Assembly (NCBI GenBank): GCA_021814355.1
Contig: JAKAIJ010000029.1
Location: 1-16,403, forward strand
Source: Acidobacteriota bacterium
GTDB taxonomy: Bacteria; Acidobacteriota; UBA4820; DSQY01
Reading direction: 5' to 3'
DNA length: 16,403 bases
Below, piece after piece: positions 8,159-15,476 of the stretch (its first letter is position 1; the number at the start of each line of letters is the position of its first letter). Made by a program: the position numbers and the translations under genes. The notes below the pieces were generated by a model. It did not search any database. It was not told where the DNA came from and saw only the letters and a list, made by a program, of their open reading frames with translations.

Positions 8159-8167
8159 TGGTATGCT
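8159..8167 (+). promoter_or_regulatory. Possible extended -10 promoter element for the 8245 gene
   Basis: TGGTATGCT fits an extended -10 (TGn followed by a TATAAT-like hexamer) about 78 nt upstream of the ATG at 8245, in the 176-bp divergent spacer 8069-8244. No good -35 hexamer is visible at 17 nt, and the rest of the spacer is GC-rich with only a 12-bp palindrome at 8100-8111. The call is weak. Confidence 0.3.
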
Positions 8168-8244
8168 CGATTAGAGGGCGCAGGGGGAGGCGTGGGCGGC
8201 GGCCGCGCGCTTCTGCCCCTGGCCGGTGCCCGGGGGCGGACGCC

Positions 8245-9921
8245 ATGAGCCTGTGGGAGTGGGGGGGAGGGAGCTTCTGGCGGCGTGGCGTGGCGGGCCG
8301 GACTTTCCGTGCGCCTCGTCCCGCCGGGAGACCCCCGGCCGGCGGACGCCTTCGGGTCGCCGCGCTCTGGGGAGGGCTCTTGGCGGCCTTCTCCCTGGCT
8401 ACGCCCGGGGCGCCGGGACCGAGCCCCTTCACCAAGCTCGAGGGAGACCTGCGCCGGCTCATCGCGGCGGAGGAGCGGGCCCTCTCTTCCCGGGAGGGCG
8501 GGACCAGGGCGCGGGAGACCCTCCAGGTCCTCTACTACTACCTCCACGACCTGAGGAACCACCAGACCTTCTGGGAGCTTTGGAATTCCTGGCCCCACGG
8601 GCGCGATACCCTCCAGGTGCTCTATCCCGGCTCGGGCTCGCACCTCGCCCCGCTCGTTTTCCTCTACGGAGACCGGGCGCCGCGCGAGGTTTCTTACGTC
8701 TACACCGAACTGGACGGCGCCGCCGCGGGCCGGATGGAGGCTCTGCTGCAGGTCATGAAGAGGGGCGACCTCCTCGATGGACTCACTACCTGGCTGGCTC
8801 CCGTCGGGCCGCCGGGGCTCGCGGCCCGCTGGAAGCAGGCCATCTCGGCCCCCGGCGGAGAGGCGCTGCGCACGCGGCCGGAGGCCTTCCTGGCCTGGTT
8901 TCTCGAAGCGACGAGGGGGATGAAGCCCCAGCCCGGCTTCGGAGCGGAGTTCCGCTTCTCCGTCGGCCCGACCCGCGCCCGGATCTTGCTGCTCATCGGC
9001 GTGAGCGATAAGCGGCCCGGATCCACACCCTATTACTGCCAAGCGGACCTCCAGGCCGCGGACCTCGTGGTGACCCACGACTGGGACAGCTCCCCGCGGG
9101 GAAACCTGAAGGTCCTCTTCGACCTCTTGGAGTCCGCCCGCCTCGCGCGCCGCCAGAAGCCCCTCGCGGTTATGATGGAGGACCTGCGGAACGTCCCCTA
9201 TCCCATTGACCTGTCGTTCTTCCGCCCAGCGGCCGCGTCGCCGGGGCCGTACGGCCACGTCACCTACGTTCGCCTGCCCGACGGGACCCGGCTCGACACG
9301 GAGGACGGCGCCGCGCTCTGCGACGGGGGCGTCGTCCTCGATCCGGATCTGAAGACCTTCGGCGCCCTGTCGGCCTACCAGGTCGAGAACCTCTTCGACC
9401 TGCTGCTGCTCGCGGGCCCGCTGTACGACCGGGGGAACGTGGACGTCCTCGACGGCTGCCACGTCACCGCCCCCGCCCTGCTCGACATGGGGCTGGGGTA
9501 CGGCTACCGGGAGATCCACGGAATGGACCTGCGGGGGCTGGGGAAGGAGCGGTTTCCCGTGGAGCTGGCCGCGGGAGCCGTGGACCTCCTCGCCTCGCCG
9601 CTCGCCAACGCGCCGGGCATGAGGGGGCCGCTCTGCGCCCTCGTCTCCCGCTACACCCGCGCGCTACGCGAGAAATCCGACCGCGACGTGGACGCTTTTC
9701 TGACCCAGGCGGCGCGCGACCGCATCTCCAACCCGTTCCTGAAGAACCCCAAGGCCCGGGCCAAGTTCGAGGAGGCCTACGCCGCCTGGCCCGACGTGGT
9801 GGCCCAGCTCGAGCGGGACGCGGTGGCGTTTCAACTCGCCCTTGGCGTGTTGGACCATACGCGGGACCGGGTGACCGCTGCCTGCGGCGCGGAGAGGGCC
9901 GGCCCCCCGTCGGCGCCTTGA
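8245..9921 (+). CDS. Membrane-anchored or exported protein of unknown function with Rossmann-like motif
   Basis: This is a 558-residue product I do not recognise. The N-terminal 37 residues are Arg/Gly/Pro-rich, followed by a hydrophobic segment at about 38-52 (VAALWGGLLAAFSLA), either a membrane anchor or a long signal peptide. A motif at 123-137 (LQVLYPGSGSHLAPL) looks like the nucleotide-binding glycine loop of class I methyltransferases. About 20 residues later comes an acidic strand end (YVYTELD, to 157). A later strand, ADLVVTHDWDSS (272-283), could be the motif-IV equivalent. A SAM- or nucleotide-binding Rossmann-like domain is therefore possible but unproven, and a hydrolase fold is not excluded. 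The ATG at 8245 has GGGGGCGGA upstream; a GTG at 8290 preceded by GGGGGAGGGAG is an alternative that would shorten the basic leader. It stands alone on its strand, converging with the glycosyltransferase 28 bp away. Confidence 0.8.
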   Translation: MSLWEWGGGSFWRRGVAGRTFRAPRPAGRPPAGGRLRVAALWGGLLAAFSLATPGAPGPSPFTKLEGDLRRLIAAEERALSSREGGTRARETLQVLYYYLHDLRNHQTFWELWNSWPHGRDTLQVLYPGSGSHLAPLVFLYGDRAPREVSYVYTELDGAAAGRMEALLQVMKRGDLLDGLTTWLAPVGPPGLAARWKQAISAPGGEALRTRPEAFLAWFLEATRGMKPQPGFGAEFRFSVGPTRARILLLIGVSDKRPGSTPYYCQADLQAADLVVTHDWDSSPRGNLKVLFDLLESARLARRQKPLAVMMEDLRNVPYPIDLSFFRPAAASPGPYGHVTYVRLPDGTRLDTEDGAALCDGGVVLDPDLKTFGALSAYQVENLFDLLLLAGPLYDRGNVDVLDGCHVTAPALLDMGLGYGYREIHGMDLRGLGKERFPVELAAGAVDLLASPLANAPGMRGPLCALVSRYTRALREKSDRDVDAFLTQAARDRISNPFLKNPKARAKFEEAYAAWPDVVAQLERDAVAFQLALGVLDHTRDRVTAACGAERAGPPSAP

Positions 9922-9949
9922 CCGGCGCGGGCCATCCGCGGGTGCAAGA

Positions 9950-11557
9950 TCACGGAGCGTCCGGCGGCTCGGGGTTCCGGTGCCACAGCCCGCAGGCCGG
10001 GTTCGCCCATGTCCTCGTATAGCGGGATTTCAGGTACTTCGTGAACGGCTGGTCCTTGGTCTCGAACTCCCTCGTGGTGACCACCCACTCCAGCTTGCGC
10101 GCCTCCAGGACGCGGAGCACCTCGTCCGTCTGGGCCGGAGTGGTCAGCGCGGGGGGCATGAACCAGTCGTAGGGGACGGGGCTCGGCCTCAGGGTCCAGA
10201 AGTTGAAGAACGGCAGCCCCGACGTCAAGAACGGTGCCCCCGGGGGGATCCGGCGCTCGATCTGGTCCAGCGTCTCCTGGACGAAACGGGCCTCGAAGGG
10301 GTTGTTGGTGTACAGGGAGCCCGCCGAGGCCGTCACCCGGATCGTGCGGGTCGCGTCTAGCGCCGCCCAGACCCTTTGGGCGCCGTAGGCCAGGAAGGAG
10401 ACCATCACGACCAAGGCCAGCGCCGCCGGGATGAGGCGCCGCTTGCGGCCGGCCTCGCGCGCGTGCCAAACGCTCAGCGCCCACGCCACGGCCACCGCGG
10501 GAACGGCCTGGCCCCACTGGAGGTTGAGGCCGGCCCACCGGTGGAAGACCGCTCCCACGAAGGAGACGCACCCCATCGCGAGCAAGGCGCACTTCGGCCC
10601 CGAATCCCACCGGCGCCACCACCCCCAGAGCACGAGGGGGAGAGCCAAGTGCGGGACGAGAATCGTGACGAGCTGCGTGGCCAGGACGTTGCCCATGGCG
10701 AAGGGGGCCTGCGACCATTCTCCGGTCGTCCAACCCGAGACCATCTCCTTGATGCTGTCGGTCCAGCCGCCGACGTTGGCCTCCCGGTAGGCGGTGAGGC
10801 CGTATCCCACCAGATCGTACGCCAGAGTGGACGCGGGGACCTTCCACAGCAGGAGAAGAAAGGGCAGGCTCGCCAGGGCGCCTCCGGCGATCCACCCCGC
10901 CGCGGTCTTGCGTGCGCGCTCCCGCCCCAGCCAGGGGAGGAAGAGGACCGCCGCGCCCACCCAAAGGTAGCCGCCCTGGTCCTGGAGGCTCCAGACCGCG
11001 AGGCCACCCAAGGCGCCCGCCGCGGCGGACCACCCGAAGGGGCCGCTCGCCAGGGCGCGCTCCGCGCACACGAGCGCCCCGAGCACGAGCACGCTCGCCA
11101 GCCAGTGGTGGCTCGGGAAGGGCCAGAGGCTCACCCCCGACGCGCAGAGGATCGCCACGGGGAGTGCGGCGAAGAGCGGGGAGGCGATGTAGGCCCGGGA
11201 GAGACGGGCGGTCAGGAGCACGAGAAGAACGCCGAGCACCGCTCCGGCGATGCGCTCGGACAGGATGGAGACGCCGCCCAGCTTGAACGCCAGGGCCGTA
11301 TAGTAGAACGAGAAGGGAGTGATCACCGAGAAGAAGTCCCGGTAGGGGAGCTGTCCCTGGGCGACGCGCCATCCGCCCATGGCCGTCACCCCCTCGTCGT
11401 TCACCACGACGCCGAAGAGGATCGAAGAGAGCGAGACGAGGATTGCGCAGGCGGCCACCGCCGGGACGAGCCACCGCGGGCCCGGCGCCGGGTGCGCCCC
11501 GCCGGAACCGCCGGCGCGGGGGGCGTCGCGACCGTGTCTCTGGTTCCTCTTCCGCAC
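9950..11557 (-). CDS. GT39-type (GT-C) integral-membrane glycosyltransferase
   Basis: This is a 535-residue polytopic protein of the dolichyl-phosphate-mannose/ArnT-like GT-C group, which transfers a sugar from a polyprenyl-phosphate donor to a lipid, glycan or protein on the periplasmic side. The first transmembrane helix (about 30-52) is followed by the catalytic acidic pair D54-E55 in VVVNDEGVTAMGGW and then PYRDFFSVITPFSFYY, the characteristic first-loop context. About ten to twelve hydrophobic helices follow, for example VLGVLLVLLTARL, LATQLVTILVPHLALPLVLW and LIPAALALVVMVSFLAYG. The last ~130 residues are soluble and probably periplasmic. Donor and acceptor cannot be told from sequence. 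A GTG at 11557 with AGGGGGAGG upstream is chosen; the ATG at 11587 would add ten Gly-rich residues that encode this very site. It follows the upstream lipoprotein gene closely and is probably the third gene of one operon. Confidence 0.85.
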   Translation of the reverse strand: MRKRNQRHGRDAPRAGGSGGAHPAPGPRWLVPAVAACAILVSLSSILFGVVVNDEGVTAMGGWRVAQGQLPYRDFFSVITPFSFYYTALAFKLGGVSILSERIAGAVLGVLLVLLTARLSRAYIASPLFAALPVAILCASGVSLWPFPSHHWLASVLVLGALVCAERALASGPFGWSAAAGALGGLAVWSLQDQGGYLWVGAAVLFLPWLGRERARKTAAGWIAGGALASLPFLLLLWKVPASTLAYDLVGYGLTAYREANVGGWTDSIKEMVSGWTTGEWSQAPFAMGNVLATQLVTILVPHLALPLVLWGWWRRWDSGPKCALLAMGCVSFVGAVFHRWAGLNLQWGQAVPAVAVAWALSVWHAREAGRKRRLIPAALALVVMVSFLAYGAQRVWAALDATRTIRVTASAGSLYTNNPFEARFVQETLDQIERRIPPGAPFLTSGLPFFNFWTLRPSPVPYDWFMPPALTTPAQTDEVLRVLEARKLEWVVTTREFETKDQPFTKYLKSRYTRTWANPACGLWHRNPEPPDAP

Positions 11558-11591
11558 CGGGCCTCCCCCTGAACCACCGCCGGGCATCGCC

Positions 11592-13439
11592 CTAGCGGGT
11601 GCCCTGCTCCACGCTTCGGATGTACTCTCGCACGATCTTCTCGTCCGAATCGGGTCCGATCTCCAGGTACCGCCTGTAGTGGGCCACCGCCTTCGCCGGG
11701 TCCTTGAGGTACTGGGAGTAGATGATGCCCAGGTTCTTGTGGGAGACGGGGTCATCGGGGTCGAGGGCCAGGGCCGACTCAAAGAGGAGCCGCGCCCGGT
11801 CCACCCAGCCCCTCGCTAGTTCCAGGCCGCCGAGGTTGACCAGGCTGACGGTGTCCCTCGCGTTGACGCGCAGGGCGCGCTCGAAGGCCACCGCGGCCCC
11901 TTCGAGGTCACGCTGTCCGAGGAGAAAGAGGCCAAACTGCTGCTGGAAGAGGGCCGCCCTCGGGTAGCGCCCCAGGAGCTCCTCGTAGGCGCGCTGCATG
12001 GGGTCGGGATCGCGGCTCGCGCGGTAGACCTGCTTCGCGTGCTCAAAGGCCGCCTCGTCGTCGCACACCTGGTGGATGTGCGCCCTCTGGAGCCGCCCCA
12101 TGTCGGGCACGTACCCGCCGATATACCCCAACCCCTGGAGTCCCTGGAGATCCACCTGCTGCGTGGGGACCGCGCGGGAGAGCACCCCCTGGAGCTTCTC
12201 CGCGGGGAGCGCCCCATCGCAGGCCGCCCGCAGCTCCTGAAAGATCTTGCGGTGGCCGGGGTCGCCCGCGAGGTCCCGCGACTCTCCCGGATCGGCCGCC
12301 AGATCGTAGAGCTCCTCGGCGCCGTGGCGCATGTACATGAGCGCGTCCCGGCGCACCCCCAGGCAGGGGTTCACGTTGTAGCGGACCGAGGGCTGGACGG
12401 TGAGGCTGGGAAGGAGGCGCCCGCTGCCGCCCGCCCGGAAGAGGCTCTCGCCGTCCGAGACGCCGGCGGCGCCCAGGCCGAACCATTCCCGCGCCGTCGG
12501 GTCCAGGTCCTCCAGCCGCCAGGGCTTGGCGTGGGCCAGGGGCCGGGACGGCTTCGGGTAGAGGATGAGGGGGACGTGGAGGGTGGAGCGGTAGAGGGCC
12601 ATGCCGTGGCCCTTCTCGTGGTGGTCGAAGAACCCCTCGCCGTGGTCCCCCACGAGGATCAACCGCCAGGAGCGCCCCGCGTCGGCCCGAAGGGCCGCTA
12701 CGAGTTTCCCCACCTCGTCGTCCACGAACGCGGTCTGCGCCGCGTAGGCGTCGCCGGGGTACTTGGCGTCGTAGACGGACCTGCTCCGGTACGGCCAGTG
12801 CATGTCGTAGTAGTGGACCCAGAGGAAGAGCGGCTCGCCGGGCGGCCGGCCCGCGAGGTACCGGAGCGCCGCCGCGGTCGTCTCCGCCCCGTCCCGCTCG
12901 GGCAGGTTCGGGTCGGGGGCCGCGCGTCCGCCGACGCTCCCTTCGTCGTAGGCCTGAAACCCCCGGTCGAGGCCGTGCCGGCGGTCCAGGACGATGCTCG
13001 AGATGAAGGCCGCCGTTCCGAAGCCCTTGGCCTGAAACGCCTCGGCGAGCGTGGGCGTTCCAGGCGCCAGCCGGTACCCGATGACGTCCAGAAGGCCATG
13101 GTGCAGCGGCAGGAGCCCCGTGAGCAGGGAGCCGTGCGCCGGGCTGGTGAGGGGATAGGGCGTCTCGGCCTCGGGTTCGTAGACGCCCTCGCGGGCGAGG
13201 CGGTCGAGGTTCGGCGTGGCCACCTTGCCGCCGCCGGAGACGCCGATGTAGTCCCAGCGCCAAGTGTCCAGCGTAACGAGCAGGAGCGAGGCGCCGGCGG
13301 AAGGCACCTCCGCGGGGGCCGCGGCGGCGGACGGCGGGCCTTCCCCCGCGTGTTGGCCGGGCTCGGGGCGGGAGCAGGCGAGGAGGAACACGAGCGCCGC
13401 CCCAAGCGTCCGGAAAATCAGAGGCTGGAATCTCCGCAC
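11592..13439 (-). CDS. Lipoprotein: alkaline-phosphatase/sulfatase-superfamily domain plus TPR repeats (copy A)
   Basis: This is a 615-residue product. The signal peptide ends in lipobox LLAC with Cys22, followed by Ser at +2. Residues ~50-400 form a sulfatase-fold domain: metal ligand D58 in LVTLDTWRWDYIG, D212/H214 in WVHYYDMHWPY, D265/H266 in GDHGEG and H278 in KGHGMALYRSTLH. The nucleophile position in PLTSPAHGSLLTG is Thr98, with His102, not the Cys (or Ser) a sulfatase converts to formylglycine. The T-x-P-x-H pattern is like nucleotide pyrophosphatase/phosphodiesterases, so phosphate-ester chemistry is likelier; the substrate is unknown. About 505-600 holds TPR repeats (FERALRVN, LFESALALDPDDPVSHKNLG, AKAVAHYRRYLE). 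The start is GTG with GAAGGAG 8 nt upstream. It lies 25 bp after its paralogue and before the GT39 gene. Confidence 0.9.
   Translation of the reverse strand: MRRFQPLIFRTLGAALVFLLACSRPEPGQHAGEGPPSAAAAPAEVPSAGASLLLVTLDTWRWDYIGVSGGGKVATPNLDRLAREGVYEPEAETPYPLTSPAHGSLLTGLLPLHHGLLDVIGYRLAPGTPTLAEAFQAKGFGTAAFISSIVLDRRHGLDRGFQAYDEGSVGGRAAPDPNLPERDGAETTAAALRYLAGRPPGEPLFLWVHYYDMHWPYRSRSVYDAKYPGDAYAAQTAFVDDEVGKLVAALRADAGRSWRLILVGDHGEGFFDHHEKGHGMALYRSTLHVPLILYPKPSRPLAHAKPWRLEDLDPTAREWFGLGAAGVSDGESLFRAGGSGRLLPSLTVQPSVRYNVNPCLGVRRDALMYMRHGAEELYDLAADPGESRDLAGDPGHRKIFQELRAACDGALPAEKLQGVLSRAVPTQQVDLQGLQGLGYIGGYVPDMGRLQRAHIHQVCDDEAAFEHAKQVYRASRDPDPMQRAYEELLGRYPRAALFQQQFGLFLLGQRDLEGAAVAFERALRVNARDTVSLVNLGGLELARGWVDRARLLFESALALDPDDPVSHKNLGIIYSQYLKDPAKAVAHYRRYLEIGPDSDEKIVREYIRSVEQGTR
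11675..11753. repeat. 79-bp direct repeat, copy 1 (within TPR coding region)
   Basis: The sequence is identical, base for base, to 13545-13623 (offset 1870 bp) inside the last TPR repeat of the two tandem lipoprotein genes. It encodes the segment from about SHKNLGIIYSQY to KAVAHY. Flanking sequence diverges at both ends, including synonymous sites, so the tract is more conserved than its surroundings. Confidence 0.9.
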
Positions 13440-13464
13440 GGCCGCCGCTCCTTCTCCCTTCCCG

Positions 13465-15315
13465 TCAGCGGGGGGCTTCCACGCTCCGGATGTAGTCCCG
13501 GACGAGCGCCGCGTCGGCGTCGCCGCCGAGCTCCAGATAGCGCTTGTAGTGGGCCACCGCCTTCGCCGGGTCCTTGAGGTACTGGGAGTAGATGATGCCC
13601 AGGTTCTTGTGGGAGACGGGGTCGGCCTCGTTAGCGGCCAGCGCCGATTCGAAGAGGAGCCGGGCCTTGTCCGGCTGCCCCTTGGCGAGCGTGAGGCCCG
13701 CTAGGTTGACGAGGCTCGCCCCGTCGGCCGGGTTCAGGCGCACGGCGCGGTCAAAGGCCTTGAACGCCCCCTCGGTGTCCCCTCCGTGGAGAAGGAACTC
13801 GCCGTACTCCCTGAAGTAGCCGGACGCCCGCGGATAACGCCCGAGGAGGGCTTCGTACGCCGCCCGCATGGGCCCGGGGGCGCGGGTGCTCCGGTAGGCC
13901 TCCTTGGCGCGCTCGAGGCTGGCCTCGCTGTCGCAGACCTGCCGGATGTCCGCGCGCTGGAGTTCGGCGGGGTTGAAGGTCAACCCGCCGACGTACCCCA
14001 GCCCCTGCAGGCCCCGGAGGTCCGCCGCCGTGAGCCTGGCCGTGGGCGCGGCGGCTTCCCGGAGGGCCGCCGGAGGGATTGCCGCTCCGCACTCCGCCCG
14101 CAGCTTCGCGAGGTCGCCGCGTCGCGCCGGCTCCGCCGCGAGGTCCCGGGTCTCCCCCGGGTCCTCCGCCAGGTCGTAGAGCTCCTCCAGGCCGTGGCGC
14201 AGGTACATCCACCGGCCCCGCCTCAAACCCAGGCAGGGGTTCACGGCAAACTGGACGGAGGGCTGGATCGTGAGCGAGGACAGGGGACGGTCCGCGGGCC
14301 CCGGGGCGAAGAGGTCGGCCCCGTCCGTGCGGCCGGGCGGAGGAAGCCCAAGCCAGCTCCCGAGGGTGGCGTCGAGGTCCTCGAGCCGCCACGGCGCGGG
14401 GTGGCGCAGGGGCCGCTCAGGCTTCGGCCAGAGGAGGAGCGGGACGTGCAGCGTGGAGCGGTAGAGCGCCATTCCATGGCCCATCTCGTGGTGGTCTCCC
14501 AGCCCCTCTCCATGGTCCCCCACCACCGCCACCCGCCACGTCCGGCTCCGGTCGGCGCCGAGTGCCCCCACGAGCCGGCCCACCTGGTCGTCCACGAAGG
14601 CCGCCTGGGCGGCGTAGGGGCTTCCGGGGTACCTCGCGTCGTAGGCGGGACGGGGACGGTAGGGCAGGTGAAGGTCGAAATAGTGCACCCACAGGAAGAG
14701 GGGCTCCCGCGGCTTTTGCAACCGCAGGAACTCGAGGGCCGCCGAGGTGGTCTCCTCCCCGTCGCGGGAGTTGGCGCCCGCGCCTCCCATCGCGCCCTCG
14801 TCGTAGGTGAGGAATCCCCGGTCCAGGCCATACCGGCGGTCGAGGCTCAGGCTGGAGACGAAGGCGGCGGTGGCGTACCCCCTGTCGCGGAAGCCCTCCG
14901 CAAGCGTGGGGACCGAGGTGGACAGCACGTAACCGACGCAGTCCAGGACGCGATGGCGTAGCGGCAGGAGTCCCGTGAGGATCGTGGCGTGGGCCGGGGT
15001 GGTGAGAGGGCAGGGCGTCTCGGCCTCGGGCTCGTAGACCCCCTCGCGGGCCAGCCGGTCGAGGTTGGGCGTGGCCACCTTGCCCGCGCCGGAGACGCCG
15101 ATGTAATCCCAGCGCCAGGTGTCCACGGTCACGAGGAGGAGCGAAGGAGTGCCCGCCGCCGGCCCGAGGGACGGAGCGGCGTCCGCGGGCGAGGGGGGGG
15201 GCGGCCCGCCGGCCCCGCCCGGCCGGTCGCAGGCCAGCGCCGCGCAGAGGAGGACGGCGAGAAGGGTCCGCGCCGCCGCCGCGACTTGAGCCGAGTCCTC
15301 CACGCGACCGGTCAT
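13465..15315 (-). CDS. Lipoprotein: alkaline-phosphatase/sulfatase-superfamily domain plus TPR repeats (copy B)
   Basis: This is a 616-residue paralogue of the next gene with the same domain order. The N-terminus (RTLLAVLLCAALACDR) suggests lipidation at Cys29, with Asp at +2 where copy A has Ser. The catalytic set is conserved: D65 in VTVDTWRWDYIG, Thr105 with His109 in PLTTPAHATILTG, D214/H216 in WVHYFDLHLPY, D267/H268 in GDHGEGLGD and H280 in MGHGMALYRSTLH. Again Thr replaces the formylglycine Cys; a Cys at 102 is three residues too early to serve. The C-terminal ~120 residues are TPR-like. The ATG has an excellent AAGGAGGT 9 nt upstream, and this is the first gene of a three-gene operon ending in the GT39 enzyme. 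Periplasmic or surface phosphodiesterase/phosphotransferase is the best guess; substrate unknown. Confidence 0.9.
   Translation of the reverse strand: MTGRVEDSAQVAAAARTLLAVLLCAALACDRPGGAGGPPPPSPADAAPSLGPAAGTPSLLLVTVDTWRWDYIGVSGAGKVATPNLDRLAREGVYEPEAETPCPLTTPAHATILTGLLPLRHRVLDCVGYVLSTSVPTLAEGFRDRGYATAAFVSSLSLDRRYGLDRGFLTYDEGAMGGAGANSRDGEETTSAALEFLRLQKPREPLFLWVHYFDLHLPYRPRPAYDARYPGSPYAAQAAFVDDQVGRLVGALGADRSRTWRVAVVGDHGEGLGDHHEMGHGMALYRSTLHVPLLLWPKPERPLRHPAPWRLEDLDATLGSWLGLPPPGRTDGADLFAPGPADRPLSSLTIQPSVQFAVNPCLGLRRGRWMYLRHGLEELYDLAEDPGETRDLAAEPARRGDLAKLRAECGAAIPPAALREAAAPTARLTAADLRGLQGLGYVGGLTFNPAELQRADIRQVCDSEASLERAKEAYRSTRAPGPMRAAYEALLGRYPRASGYFREYGEFLLHGGDTEGAFKAFDRAVRLNPADGASLVNLAGLTLAKGQPDKARLLFESALAANEADPVSHKNLGIIYSQYLKDPAKAVAHYKRYLELGGDADAALVRDYIRSVEAPR
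13545..13623. repeat. 79-bp direct repeat, copy 2 (within TPR coding region)
   Basis: Identical to 11675-11753; see that entry. It lies at the same codon positions of the paralogous gene, so it reflects gene duplication with either recent gene conversion or unusually strong constraint on this TPR. Confidence 0.9.
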
Positions 15316-15324
15316 TCCCTTTCC

Positions 15325-15332
15325 ACCTCCTT
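15325..15332 (-). promoter_or_regulatory. Strong ribosome binding site of the lipoprotein operon
   Basis: AAGGAGGT on the minus strand, 9 nt before the ATG at 15315, matches the anti-Shine-Dalgarno consensus over eight bases. It is the strongest site in the window and supports high translation of the first gene. Confidence 0.8.
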
Positions 15333-15345
15333 CCCGACCGGCTTC

Positions 15346-15354
15346 ATCTTACCA
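15346..15354 (-). promoter_or_regulatory. Possible extended -10 promoter of the lipoprotein/GT39 operon
   Basis: TGGTAAGAT on the minus strand fits an extended -10 (TGn plus TAAGAT). It lies about 30 nt upstream of the ATG at 15315 and downstream of the terminator at 15422-15454, which any operon promoter must follow. No -35 hexamer is apparent in the GC-rich stretch upstream. The assignment is by eye. Confidence 0.35.
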
Positions 15355-15421
15355 TCCCCCCCGCGGGCGGCCCGTGGAGGTCTTTTCATCGGGCCCACCA
15401 GGCCTTCTCTATCTTCGCTCG

Positions 15422-15454
15422 AAAAAAGAGAGGGCCGGGATTACTCCCGGCCCT
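15422..15454 (-). terminator. Rho-independent terminator after the right-edge gene
   Basis: On the minus strand a perfect 10-bp stem, AGGGCCGGGA with its complement around a GTAA loop, is followed by CTCTTTTTT. It starts 22 nt after the TAA/TGA-type stop of the 15477 gene. Stem, loop and T-run all match a classical intrinsic terminator, and it insulates the downstream lipoprotein operon. Confidence 0.93.
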
Positions 15455-15476
15455 TCGTAGCAGTTCCGTTGGCCCG

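Noticed and set aside
8065..9519. 484-codon minus-strand open frame opposite the unknown gene
   Set aside because: The composition is antisense-like (Gly/Arg/Glu/Val-rich), whereas the plus frame has a hydrophobic leader and globular sequence.
9831..11474. 547-codon minus-strand frame overlapping the glycosyltransferase
   Set aside because: It is an alternate-frame shadow, rich in Arg/Gly/Pro with no membrane helices, while the other frame shows a complete GT39 pattern.
12039..13577. 512-codon plus-strand open frame opposite lipoprotein copy A
   Set aside because: It is a shadow of a gene with clear catalytic and TPR motifs and has no signal or domain of its own. The same applies to the plus-strand frame at 13786-14961.
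13465..15315. Cys102 of copy B as the sulfatase formylglycine residue
   Set aside because: It lies three residues before the nucleophile position, does not form C-x-P-x-R, and is Tyr in copy A.
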